DNA from: Streptosporangiaceae bacterium
GTDB taxonomy: Bacteria; Actinomycetota; Actinomycetes; Streptosporangiales; Streptosporangiaceae
DNA: 6,367 nt
NCBI GenBank assembly: GCA_030040815.1
Contig: JASHSZ010000532.1
Span: forward strand, 1-6,367
Reading direction: 5' to 3'
Made by a program: the position numbers and the translations under genes. The notes beneath the pieces were generated by a model that did no database searches, had not been told where the DNA came from, and worked only from the letters and a program-made list of their open reading frames with translations. Positions within the stretch are counted from its first letter, which is position 1. Each line of letters opens with the position of its first letter. Shown in pieces: positions 1 through 6,367 of this stretch.

Positions 1-468
1 TCGACGTTGTTGTGGAACTTCAGCGCCGCGCCTGCGGGAGCAAAGGTCCGGTGACCCCGCCCGCCGCGCACCCCTACCCGGTCATCCTGACCGAGGAGCA
101 CCTTCAGCAGCATGTACAACAGCTTCGGAGCCCTGTCGCCGGCGCTGGCGAACAACGGGTACTGCGTCTACGCGTTCAATTACGGCCAGACGCTGCCGCT
201 GACGGCATCTGGGCGACCGGCGACGTTGCCGCGTCGGCGGGTCAGCTGACCACCGAGGGTGACTCCCTGCACCACCGCCTTCCTCCCGACCGCCAGCAGT
301 GGCCAGAACATCACGCTGCAGAGTCAGTGCCCGCAGGATCGCAGTGATCACCTATCGATAGGACATGACTGGAATGCCCTACACGACCTGCTGAACGCCC
401 TCGGCCTGGACAGTCCCGATTTCCAGTCGGCCTGCGCTACGGTCGGGCCTCTCATTGACAACGTGTGA
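1..468 (+). pseudogene. Decayed secreted lipase (alpha/beta hydrolase), core deleted, 5' end outside window
   Basis: Pieces of one actinobacterial triacylglycerol lipase/esterase can be read in order, but in alternating frames. Frame 1 at the left edge gives WNFSAAPAGA. Frame 3 at about 45-98 gives AAHPYPVIL. Frame 1 at about 99-200 gives MYNSFGALSPALANNGYCVY and FNYGQT. Frame 3 at about 201-252 gives GIWATGDVAASAGQL. Frame 1 from 259 gives VTPCTTAFL, NITLQSQCP, DHLSIGHD and LLNALG, ending at the TGA at 466-468. In intact relatives (from memory) PVILVHGTF supplies the oxyanion-hole HG. Here a frame change lies exactly in that motif. The GHSQGG nucleophile and the following aspartate region should lie between AGQL and VTPYT. 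They are absent, so about 100 codons appear deleted near 252-259. The putative catalytic histidine region (DHLSI) survives. The product cannot be a working lipase. The family assignment rests on recalled motifs, not on a search. Confidence 0.78.
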
Positions 469-485
469 GGCCGGTCCGGCGGGTA

Positions 486-511
486 AATTTCCCTTCCAAC
501 CTGCGGAAATT
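486..511. repeat. AT-rich inverted repeat upstream of the LuxR-family gene
   Basis: AATTTCC (486-492) and GGAAATT (505-511) are perfect 7-bp inverted arms separated by 12 bases. If one bulged T is allowed, the dyad extends outward as GTAAATTTCC against GGAAATTAC. The arm centres are about 19 bp apart, close to two helical turns, which suits a dimeric regulator. The repeat lies 41-66 bp before the ATG at 552 and just after the lipase remnant. An operator for the downstream gene is one reading. A transcription terminator is less likely, because the stem is AT-rich and no T-run follows. Confidence 0.45.
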
Positions 512-539
512 ACAGATAGTTACGGTCACATCACTCTTG

Positions 540-551
540 TAGTATCGGGCG
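540..551 (+). promoter_or_regulatory. Possible -10 element and leaderless start of the LuxR-family gene
   Basis: TAGTAT at 540-545 resembles a sigma-70-type -10 hexamer (TANNNT). It ends 6 bases before the ATG at 552, which is the spacing expected if transcription starts at or next to the start codon. No convincing -35 is seen at 17-18 bp; the closest is TAGTTA at 517-522. No Shine-Dalgarno sequence precedes the ATG, which fits leaderless translation, common in actinobacteria. This is a weak call from a short motif. Confidence 0.3.
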
Positions 552-3500
552 ATGGAGCCGATGCTGTGCCCGGTCCTCATCGGCAGGCGCACCGAGCTGC
601 GGACCCTGACCGACGCCCTTGACGGCGCGGGCCAGGGCCGCGGCCGCGCGGTCTTCGTCACCGGCGACGCCGGGATCGGGAAGTCCAGGCTCGTCAGAGA
701 GGCGACCACGGTGGCGGCCGAGCGAGGCTTCTTCATCCTCAGCGGGCGTGCCACCGAGTCGTCGGTGCCCGTCCCGTTTCGGCCTATCACCGAAGCCCTG
801 ATGGGAGCGGCCCGGGCTGGTGTGGTTCCGGCCGCGCCTGGCATCGCCGACTACCGCGCTGCACTCGGCACCCTGGTGCCGGAGTGGAGCCGCCCAGATG
901 CCAGCGACGCGGAGGTGTCTCCGGTCATCATCGGCGAAGCGCTGCTGCGGATGCTGTCGCTGCCAGCGTGGCCCGGCGGGCTGCTGGTGCTCGAGGACCT
1001 GCACTGGGCGGACCCGGAAACTGTCGCCATCGTGGAGTACCTCTGCGACAACATCGGCTCCGCCGACGTCGCCTGCCTCATCACAGTCCGGGACACCGCG
1101 CCATCGCCAGGGCTCGACCTGGTCCGTTCCCTCACCGCGCGGCGAGCCGCCAGCACCGTCGAGGTTGCGCGACTGTCACCGCGGGCCGTCGGCCAGATGG
1201 CGGCCGCCTGCCTGGATGTCACCGAGGTACCAGAGCCGGTCAGCGAGCTGCTCGCGCACTGCGACGGGCTGCCGTTCGCGGTCGAGGAGATCCTGGCCGC
1301 GGCAGTGTCGTCCGGGGAGCTCGTGCACGCGCCGGACGGCTGGCAGGTTGACGCGGACATCGTCACCGGCGTGCCGCAGTCGATCGTCGGATCGGTACGC
1401 AATCGCATCGCCGGGCTGGGCCGCCAGGCTCGTAGCGTGATCGTGTCCGCCGCGGTCCTCGGTCGGCAGTTCGACTGGGCGCTACTGCCGAGCGTCGCCG
1501 AGGTCACCGAGTCGGAGACGCTCGACGCGCTGCATCAGGCCCATGAGGTCCAGCTGATCGAGCCGATCCTCGCCGAGACCGGCGCGTTCCGGTTCCGGCA
1601 CAGCCTCACCAGGGACGCGATCGTTTCCGACTTGCTGCCGCCGGAGCGCGCGGCTCGGTCGGCGCGCGCGGCGACTGCGGTCGAGACGGCACATCCGGGT
1701 CTGCCAGGCCCCTGGTGCGTGCTCGCCGCCGAGTTGCGGGCGTCTGCTGGCCAGCCGGTCGACGCGGCCCGTCTGCTGCTGACGGCGGGTCGGCGCGCAC
1801 TCCGGCAGGCAGCCATCACCAGCGGGACCGCCGCGCTGCAGGACGCGCGGCGGCTGCTCGCCGAGGCGGGCCCGTTGGCCCCCGCTGGGCTCGATATCGA
1901 CATCGACGAGGCGCTCGTCGACACGCTCGCTCTCTCGGGTCAATGCGCCCAGCTTGGCCCGCTCATGACCGACCTGCTTGCCCGGCTCGGCCCCGCCGAC
2001 CGGCGGCGGGAGGCGCTGATCCGGCTTCGGGCTGCTAGCACGCGCCCGGAGGACAACCTGGATGTGGCCGCCGAGAACCTCGCGGTCGCCCGCGATATCG
2101 CAGACCGGTTGCAGGAGCCAGAGCTGGCGAGCCGGGCAGACGTGGCCACCGCCCGGTACGCCCTGGTTTCGGGCGACCTTGACCGGGCGGAGGAGCTGGC
2201 GCGCCGATCACTGGCTGCCGCCGAAGCTGCCGGATTGGACAGCTGGGCGGCTGAGGTTGCCGTCGAATCGCTCGGCATGATCGGCCGGATCGAGCGGATC
2301 CGGAACCTGGGCGGCGCCCGGGCCGCATTCGAGCGAGCGCACAAGATTGCCGACAAGCGCGGGCTCGGTGTATGGCGGATCGCTGCCTTGCACCGCCTGG
2401 CGACCTACGACATGCTCGAGGTCGGACAGACCAGCGGGCTGCGCGACGTGCAAAAGCTCGCGCATGAGGCCGGGCTGTTCTCCATCGCGACGACGATCGA
2501 CCTCCAGCTCGCCAACCTACTCAGCCTGAGCACCGATACCGATCAGGCGCTGGCCGAGGCAGGCGAGTGCGAACTCGGGGCGCGCCTCATCGGCTCGCGC
2601 CGGATCGAGGCGTTCGCCTTGTGCTTGCGAGGCCTCGCCTTCGGGATCCGTGGCGACGCACCTGCGGTCGAGGACTCCGCGCAGCGAGCCGAGGCAGTTC
2701 TGCCAGCCGATCCCGAGGTCTTGCTGACCACCGTCGGCCAGGTGCGGGTCGTCGCCGCGCTGTTCCGCGATGAGGTCGCGCGGGCCGCGGCTTACAGTGC
2801 GAGCGCAGAGGAGTACGCGGCCCAGATGCTGAGCGACCCGCGCCGGGCCCGCGGCTACTACTCACCGCTGCAGATCCCGGTCGTCGCGCGCGGCCGAGCC
2901 TGGGGCCTGCGTGCGCTGCTCGCGGCCATCAGCGGCGGCGCCGCCGAAGCGGCGATCGAGCAGGCCGAGCGGGTGGGGGCCGCGGTCAGCTGGTCTGGGG
3001 GGTGCCTGGCTTACGCACGGGCGGTCCTGGCCGGGCGAGCCGGACAGCGGCAGCGCGCCACCTCCCTGGCAGCCGAGGGTGCCGCGGCATTCGCCCCGTT
3101 TGCGCCGTGGTGGAATCATCTCGCCCTGCGGCTGGTCGCCCAGTCCGCGCTCGACGACGGCTGGGGCGAGCCGGTGGCATGGCTGCGAGAGGCTGCCGCC
3201 AGCTTCGAGGCGACCGGTCACGCTCCGCTGGCGTCGGCCTGCCGCGGCCTCCTTCGCCGGGCGGGCGTTCCGGTACCGCGCTCGGGCCGCGGCTCGGCGA
3301 AGGTACCGGCGCAGCTCAGCCGGCTCGGCGTCACCAGCAGGGAGATGGACGTGTACCTGCTGATCGCACGCGGATACTCCAACAGTCAGATCGCCGAACG
3401 GCTGTATATATCGCCGAAAACGGTCGAGACTCACGTTGCCAGCCTGGTGGCCAAGACCGGCCAGCATGGGCGCCGTGAGCTGGTGGCCCACGCTGCCCGG

Positions 3501-3620
3501 CACGTCAATGCCTTACTTGTTCTTAACTCAGGGATGCCACCGGCATTAGCTCAGGCTCTGCCCGATGTGCCCGCCGGCCGGGCGCGAGATGGTTACTTGC
3601 TAGAAGTTACTTCGTGGTAA
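552..3620 (+). CDS. LAL-type LuxR-family transcriptional regulator with N-terminal ATPase domain
   Basis: This is a large cytoplasmic ATP-binding transcription regulator of 1022 residues, a usual size for the MalT/LAL class. The N-terminal NTPase (AAA_16-like) begins LIGRRTEL (9-16). Its Walker A motif is GDAGIGKS (38-45) and its Walker B is LLVLEDLHWAD (144-154). Residues of roughly 380-900 are alanine- and leucine-rich helices of the TPR-like kind that act as the sensor and oligomerisation part in this class. The C-terminal LuxR helix-turn-helix spans about 925-985, with TSREMDV, NSQIAERLYISPKTVETH and the RRELV end. It should bind DNA and activate transcription when ATP and an unknown inducer are bound. 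An in-frame TAG at 540-542 rules out a longer N-terminus. The ATG at 561 is an alternative start, but the conserved domain begins so early that 552 is preferred. The last 35 or so codons, past the helix-turn-helix, use AT-richer codons, including TTA at 3513 and 3546. The target genes cannot be read from the sequence; the adjacent sigma factor and ftsH are candidates. Confidence 0.93.
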   Translation: MEPMLCPVLIGRRTELRTLTDALDGAGQGRGRAVFVTGDAGIGKSRLVREATTVAAERGFFILSGRATESSVPVPFRPITEALMGAARAGVVPAAPGIADYRAALGTLVPEWSRPDASDAEVSPVIIGEALLRMLSLPAWPGGLLVLEDLHWADPETVAIVEYLCDNIGSADVACLITVRDTAPSPGLDLVRSLTARRAASTVEVARLSPRAVGQMAAACLDVTEVPEPVSELLAHCDGLPFAVEEILAAAVSSGELVHAPDGWQVDADIVTGVPQSIVGSVRNRIAGLGRQARSVIVSAAVLGRQFDWALLPSVAEVTESETLDALHQAHEVQLIEPILAETGAFRFRHSLTRDAIVSDLLPPERAARSARAATAVETAHPGLPGPWCVLAAELRASAGQPVDAARLLLTAGRRALRQAAITSGTAALQDARRLLAEAGPLAPAGLDIDIDEALVDTLALSGQCAQLGPLMTDLLARLGPADRRREALIRLRAASTRPEDNLDVAAENLAVARDIADRLQEPELASRADVATARYALVSGDLDRAEELARRSLAAAEAAGLDSWAAEVAVESLGMIGRIERIRNLGGARAAFERAHKIADKRGLGVWRIAALHRLATYDMLEVGQTSGLRDVQKLAHEAGLFSIATTIDLQLANLLSLSTDTDQALAEAGECELGARLIGSRRIEAFALCLRGLAFGIRGDAPAVEDSAQRAEAVLPADPEVLLTTVGQVRVVAALFRDEVARAAAYSASAEEYAAQMLSDPRRARGYYSPLQIPVVARGRAWGLRALLAAISGGAAEAAIEQAERVGAAVSWSGGCLAYARAVLAGRAGQRQRATSLAAEGAAAFAPFAPWWNHLALRLVAQSALDDGWGEPVAWLREAAASFEATGHAPLASACRGLLRRAGVPVPRSGRGSAKVPAQLSRLGVTSREMDVYLLIARGYSNSQIAERLYISPKTVETHVASLVAKTGQHGRRELVAHAARHVNALLVLNSGMPPALAQALPDVPAGRARDGYLLEVTSW

Positions 3621-3621
3621 C
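3592..3621. repeat. Cluster of GTTAC motifs at the LuxR/sigma gene junction
   Basis: GTTACTT occurs at 3592-3598 and again at 3606-3612, a 14-bp offset. The inverse GGTAAC lies at 3616-3621, so GTTAC (3606-3610) and GTAAC (3617-3621) form a short dyad with a 6-base centre. The cluster covers the last codons of the regulator gene and lies just before the ribosome binding site of the sigma gene. It could be an operator or a small hairpin in the mRNA. A further GTTACGG lies at 519-525 before the regulator gene. The motifs are short, so chance is a real possibility. Confidence 0.35.
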
Positions 3622-3632
3622 TGCAGGCAACC

Positions 3633-3639
3633 AAGGAGG
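3633..3639 (+). promoter_or_regulatory. Strong ribosome binding site of the ECF sigma gene
   Basis: AAGGAGG sits 6 bases before the ATG at 3646 and is near-perfectly complementary to the 3' end of 16S rRNA. It fixes the start of the sigma factor gene. It contrasts with the regulator gene and ftsH, neither of which has a clear Shine-Dalgarno sequence, so the sigma factor may be translated more efficiently from a shared transcript. Confidence 0.85.
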
Positions 3640-3645
3640 CATCTC

Positions 3646-4263
3646 ATGCACGCCACGGCAGCTGCGGCCACCTGCCCGGGCGACACCTTCGAGGAGCTTG
3701 CGCTCCCCCACGCCCCCCAGTTGTACGCCGTCGCGCTCCGGCTGACCCACCAGCACTGCGACGCTGAGGATCTCGTCCAGGACACGCTGGCCAGGGCCTA
3801 CTCGAAGTTCCATCAGTTCACCCCCGGCACCAACCTCGGCGGCTGGCTCTACCGGATCCTGCTCAGCACCTTCTACAGCGGGTGCAGGCAGCGCAGCCGC
3901 CGGCCGGCCGAGGTGCTCACGGCCGAGGAGGAGGCGGGCGCCCGGTCCGCTGCCGCTCCGGCGGCGAGGTCGGCCGAGGCAGAGGCGCTCGGCCGACTAG
4001 GCGACTCGGACGTAATCCGCGCCCTCACCGCGCTGCCCGTCGCCCACAAGGCGGTCATCTACCTGGCCGACGTCGAGGGCTACCGGTACGCCGAGATTGC
4101 GGAGCTCCTGAACATCCCGGTCGGTACGGTCATGTCTAGAATCCATCGCGGCCGGGCGATGCTGCGCGCCCAGCTAAGCCCAGCACAGCGTCGCGAGCTG
4201 CTGCCGCCGGGTCGGACGGTGTTCCCAGCCGCCATCAAGGACGGTGCGCGCCTCGCCGCGTAG
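3646..4263 (+). CDS. ECF RNA polymerase sigma factor, SigR/SigH (ECF12-like) type
   Basis: This is an alternative sigma factor of 205 residues that should direct RNA polymerase to a stress regulon. Region 2 covers about 13-85. It includes DAEDLVQDT (39-47) and the segment FTPGTNLGGWLYRIL (58-72), close to the FRPGTNLKAWLYRIL recalled from SigR/SigH of Streptomyces and Mycobacterium. An alanine- and glutamate-rich linker runs from about 88 to 120. Region 4 covers about 123-180, with LADVEGYRYAEIAELLNIP and GTVMSRIHRGRAMLR, also SigR hallmarks. SigR/SigH are normally held by a redox-sensing zinc anti-sigma factor (RsrA/RshA) encoded next door. No such gene is in the window: ftsH follows 55 bp downstream. 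The C-terminus extends about 25 residues past region 4 and ends GARLAA, resembling the ssrA tag ending. The gene begins 25 bp after the LuxR-family gene and is probably co-transcribed with it. The family is secure; the exact ECF subgroup and the signal are not. Confidence 0.93.
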   Translation: MHATAAAATCPGDTFEELALPHAPQLYAVALRLTHQHCDAEDLVQDTLARAYSKFHQFTPGTNLGGWLYRILLSTFYSGCRQRSRRPAEVLTAEEEAGARSAAAPAARSAEAEALGRLGDSDVIRALTALPVAHKAVIYLADVEGYRYAEIAELLNIPVGTVMSRIHRGRAMLRAQLSPAQRRELLPPGRTVFPAAIKDGARLAA

Positions 4264-4284
4264 CCGCAACCAGCCCAGGTCGGC

Positions 4285-4313
4285 TTAAGCATGACTCATG
4301 AGTAAGTAAGAAT
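4285..4313 (+). promoter_or_regulatory. Weak candidate promoter for ftsH
   Basis: TTAAGC (4285-4290) and AAGAAT (4308-4313) are separated by 17 bp and would place the transcription start near the ATG at 4319. The -10 lacks the usual first T, so the match is poor. It is offered because the 55-bp gap is AT-rich for this genome and no Shine-Dalgarno sequence is seen before ftsH, so a leaderless transcript would explain initiation. Read-through from the sigma gene is equally possible, as I see no terminator between them. Confidence 0.2.
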
Positions 4314-4323
4314 GACTCATGAG
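4291..4323 (+). repeat. Perfect 12-bp direct repeat duplicating the ftsH start region
   Basis: ATGACTCATGAG occurs at 4291-4302 and again at 4312-4323, offset by exactly 21 bp (two helical turns). The second copy contains the ftsH start codon (ATG 4319-4321). Each copy holds the 8-bp palindrome CTCATGAG, extended to ACTCATGAGT in the first copy (4294-4303). The first copy also carries two ATGs with tiny frames: Met-Thr-His-Glu-stop from 4291 and Met-Ser-Lys-stop from 4298. The latter copies the real FtsH beginning Met-Ser-Lys. The repeat could be a pair of operator half-sites, a tandem duplication of the initiation region, or a small upstream frame that tunes ftsH translation. Confidence 0.85.
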
Positions 4324-6334
4324 CAAAACGCCCGCGACGCCGCCCCCTGGGGACAAGCCTGTCGGTAGTGCACCGCCGCGGCCACCAGCGTGGTCGCGCT
4401 GGCTCTGGCTGTTCTGGCTGGTGATCATCCTGATCTGGATCGTGCCAGCGCTCGTGCAGACGACGCCGCAGTCCGTGCTGACCTACTCGCAGTTCACCAG
4501 CGACGTGGCCGCCCACAAGATCAAGACCGTCGACATCCCGAGCCCGTCCTCGGAGGGCGCGAACGTCACGGTTACCGGCACGTTCACGGACGGCAAGGAC
4601 TACTCGGCCGTGACGCCGCCAATCACGCCGGGCTCGCCGCTCGCCGACAGCCTGAAGTCAGCAGGGGTCGCCACCACGTACGAGGCGCCGCCCAGCTCGC
4701 TCGGTGGTCTGCTGATCGAGATCCTCATCTTCCTGGTGCTGCCGTTTGCGGCGCTCTTCCTGATCTTCCGGTGGATGGCGCGCCGGACGGGCAGCTCGCT
4801 GCAGGGTGTCATGGGCGTCGGCCGGTCGAGGGCGCAGGTCTTCGACGCCGAGCGGCCGAAGACCCGGTTCAGCGACGTGGCCGGCTACGACGGTGCGAAG
4901 GCCGAGATCAGCGAGGTCGTCGACTTCCTGCGCAGCCCAGACCGGTACCAGCGGGCTGGCGCGACGGCGCCGCGCGGCGTGCTCATGGTCGGTCCGCCCG
5001 GCACCGGCAAGACGCTGCTGGCGCGGGCGGTTGCGGGCGAGGCCTCGGTGCCGTTCTTCTCGGTCACCGGATCCAGCTTCGTGGAGCTGTTCGTCGGCGT
5101 CGGCGCGGCGCGGGTGCGCGACCTCTTCGCGGAGGCCCGCAAAGCCGCCCCGGCTATCATCTTCGTGGACGAGATCGACGCCATCGGCCAGCGCCGGGGC
5201 GGCGCCGGGCAGATCGTCGCGAACGACGAGCGCGAGCAGACCCTCAATCAGCTACTCTCCGAGCTGGACGGCTTCGACCCGCGGGCCGGGATCGTCGTGC
5301 TCGGCGCGACGAACCGGCCGGATGTGCTCGACCCCGCACTGCTGCGGCCCGGCCGGTTCGACCGCCAGGTCGTCATCCCGCTGCCGACGCTCGACGAGCG
5401 GGCCGCGATCCTCGCGGTGCACTGCCGGGATAAGAAGCTCGGCCTGGACGTCGACCTGGACGTCGTGGCCAGGGGAACACCGGGATTCTCCGGCGCGGAC
5501 CTGGCGAACCTGGCCAACGAGGCGGCGATCTTCGCGGTGCGCGATGGCCGGGTCGTGCTGACCGCGGCTGACTTCGACAACGCGCGGGACCGGATCCTGC
5601 TCGGCCGGCGCGAGGGCTCCAACGTGCTGCTGCCTGAGGAGAAGCACGCGGTGGCGGTGCACGAGGCCGGTCACGCACTGGTGACGGCCCTGTCGGAGCA
5701 CGCCGACCCGGTGGCGAAGGTGACGATCCTGCCGGCCGGGCAGGCGCTCGGCGTTACTCAGCAGCTCCCGCTCTACGAACGGCACCTGCACGGCGAGGAC
5801 TACCTCACCCAGACGCTGGCTGTCCAGCTCGGCGGCCGGGCAGCCGAGCTCGTCGAGCTCGGTCAGGGCTCGACCGGAGCAGCGAACGACCTGGCGGCGG
5901 CGACCGATCTGGCCACCAAGATGGTCCGGGTGTACGGGCTGTCGGACAAGCTCGGCCCGATCGGCTATCCGGAGGGTGGCTCGGTGTTCCTGGGCGACGG
6001 GGCGGGCGGCGGCGGCGGATTCTCGAGCAGGCCGTACGCCGAGGCAACGCAGGCGAACATCGACGCGGAGGTCGCCAGGATGCTGCGGAACGCCGAACAG
6101 ACTGCGGTCTCGCTGATCCGGGCGCACTTGGCCGAGCTCGACCGGATCGTCGCGCTGCTGCTGGAGAAGGAGACCGTCGACGGCGCCGAGGTCTACGCGA
6201 TCGTCGGCAAGCCGGTGCCCGAACGACGGAGCCAGCAGCCGCTGACCATCGCGCCACACGGCGCATCCGCGGTTTCAGCACCGGACAGCACGCGGCCGCG
6301 CGCCGCTGGCAGCCAGGAGCACGACGGCGGCTAG
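4319..6334 (+). CDS. ftsH: ATP-dependent zinc metalloprotease FtsH
   Basis: This is a membrane-anchored AAA+ protease that unfolds and degrades misfolded membrane proteins and selected cytosolic regulators, acting as a hexamer. At 671 residues it is of normal bacterial length. Transmembrane helix 1 is about 28-46 and helix 2 about 130-150, enclosing an external domain of about 80 residues. The AAA+ module carries Walker A GPPGTGKT (225-232), the pore-loop segment FVELFVGVG, Walker B IIFVDEID (280-287) and the second region of homology with [19 protein letters not shown], which holds the arginine fingers. The zinc protease site is HEAGH (448-452), with the third ligand Asp524 in TGAANDL. All catalytic residues are present. 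A glycine-rich stretch lies at 559-568 and the C-terminal tail is low-complexity. An in-frame TGA at 4313-4315 makes the ATG at 4319 the furthest upstream start; no good Shine-Dalgarno precedes it. In E. coli FtsH degrades the heat-shock sigma factor, so its place next to an ECF sigma gene is suggestive. Whether this is the only FtsH of the genome cannot be told here. Confidence 0.97.
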   Translation: MSKTPATPPPGDKPVGSAPPRPPAWSRWLWLFWLVIILIWIVPALVQTTPQSVLTYSQFTSDVAAHKIKTVDIPSPSSEGANVTVTGTFTDGKDYSAVTPPITPGSPLADSLKSAGVATTYEAPPSSLGGLLIEILIFLVLPFAALFLIFRWMARRTGSSLQGVMGVGRSRAQVFDAERPKTRFSDVAGYDGAKAEISEVVDFLRSPDRYQRAGATAPRGVLMVGPPGTGKTLLARAVAGEASVPFFSVTGSSFVELFVGVGAARVRDLFAEARKAAPAIIFVDEIDAIGQRRGGAGQIVANDEREQTLNQLLSELDGFDPRAGIVVLGATNRPDVLDPALLRPGRFDRQVVIPLPTLDERAAILAVHCRDKKLGLDVDLDVVARGTPGFSGADLANLANEAAIFAVRDGRVVLTAADFDNARDRILLGRREGSNVLLPEEKHAVAVHEAGHALVTALSEHADPVAKVTILPAGQALGVTQQLPLYERHLHGEDYLTQTLAVQLGGRAAELVELGQGSTGAANDLAAATDLATKMVRVYGLSDKLGPIGYPEGGSVFLGDGAGGGGGFSSRPYAEATQANIDAEVARMLRNAEQTAVSLIRAHLAELDRIVALLLEKETVDGAEVYAIVGKPVPERRSQQPLTIAPHGASAVSAPDSTRPRAAGSQEHDGG

Positions 6335-6367
6335 CCCCACCTCAGGCTCGAGGCCCGGCAGCGCAGC

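Noticed and set aside
851..1507. Minus-strand frame of 218 codons opposite the regulator gene
   Set aside because: It is opposite the conserved ATPase domain and has serine/arginine-rich shadow composition.
3534..3546. Hairpin ATGCC-ACC-GGCAT near the end of the regulator gene
   Set aside because: Five-base arms within coding sequence are common in GC-rich DNA, and no T-run follows.
480..3645. SigR-type autoregulatory promoter (GGAAT-N18-GTT)
   Set aside because: I looked before the regulator gene and before the sigma gene. GGAAAT at 505-510 and the GTTAC motifs at 519, 3592 and 3606 have no partner at the required 18-19 bp.
4291..4309. Mini frames Met-Thr-His-Glu-stop and Met-Ser-Lys-stop as real peptide genes
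   Set aside because: They are too short to encode a product by themselves and are better explained by duplication of the ftsH start; kept only as a possible translational control element.
4390..5433. 347-codon + strand frame overlapping ftsH
   Set aside because: It is a frame-shifted reading of FtsH, full of Arg/Ala/Gly, with no independent start signal or domain.
5252..6259. Long minus-strand open frame (335 codons) opposite ftsH
   Set aside because: It lies wholly within the conserved FtsH gene, its arginine- and glutamine-rich translation matches no family I know, and long antisense frames are expected in GC-rich coding DNA.
6335..6367. Terminator after ftsH
   Set aside because: Only a 4-bp CCTC/GAGG stem is visible in the 33 bases left, with no T-run; the window ends too soon to judge.

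Overview
The window is very GC-rich and its reading frames have strongly G/C-biased third positions. The protein families (a large ATP-binding LuxR regulator, a SigR/SigH-type ECF sigma factor, an actinobacterial-style secreted lipase remnant) point to an actinomycete. The sequence does not fix the genus. All supported genes lie on the + strand.

Layout. Positions 1-468 hold the wreck of a secreted alpha/beta-hydrolase lipase. It has several frame changes, and an internal deletion removed the catalytic serine and aspartate region. An 83-bp AT-richer gap (469-551) carries an inverted repeat and a possible promoter. Positions 552-3620 encode a 1022-residue LAL-type (MalT-like) regulator: an N-terminal AAA/NTPase domain, a long helical middle and a C-terminal LuxR helix-turn-helix. 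After 25 bp, and behind an excellent ribosome binding site, positions 3646-4263 encode a 205-residue ECF sigma factor of the SigR/SigH type. A 55-bp gap carries a perfect 12-bp direct repeat that duplicates the start-codon region of the next gene. Positions 4319-6334 encode a complete FtsH membrane AAA+ zinc protease. The last 33 bases hold nothing I can call.

How the genes may work together (inference). The three intact genes are co-directional and closely packed. They could form a regulatory and proteolytic stress module: an ATP-dependent sensor-regulator, an alternative sigma factor, and a membrane quality-control protease. Two features stand out. No zinc-binding RsrA-type anti-sigma gene follows the SigR-like factor, and the position downstream is taken by FtsH. 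The sigma factor also ends in Leu-Ala-Ala, the ending of the ssrA degradation tag, so control by proteolysis is a testable alternative to control by an anti-sigma factor. The duplicated ATG region in front of ftsH, with no clear Shine-Dalgarno sequence, suggests unusual control of ftsH expression.
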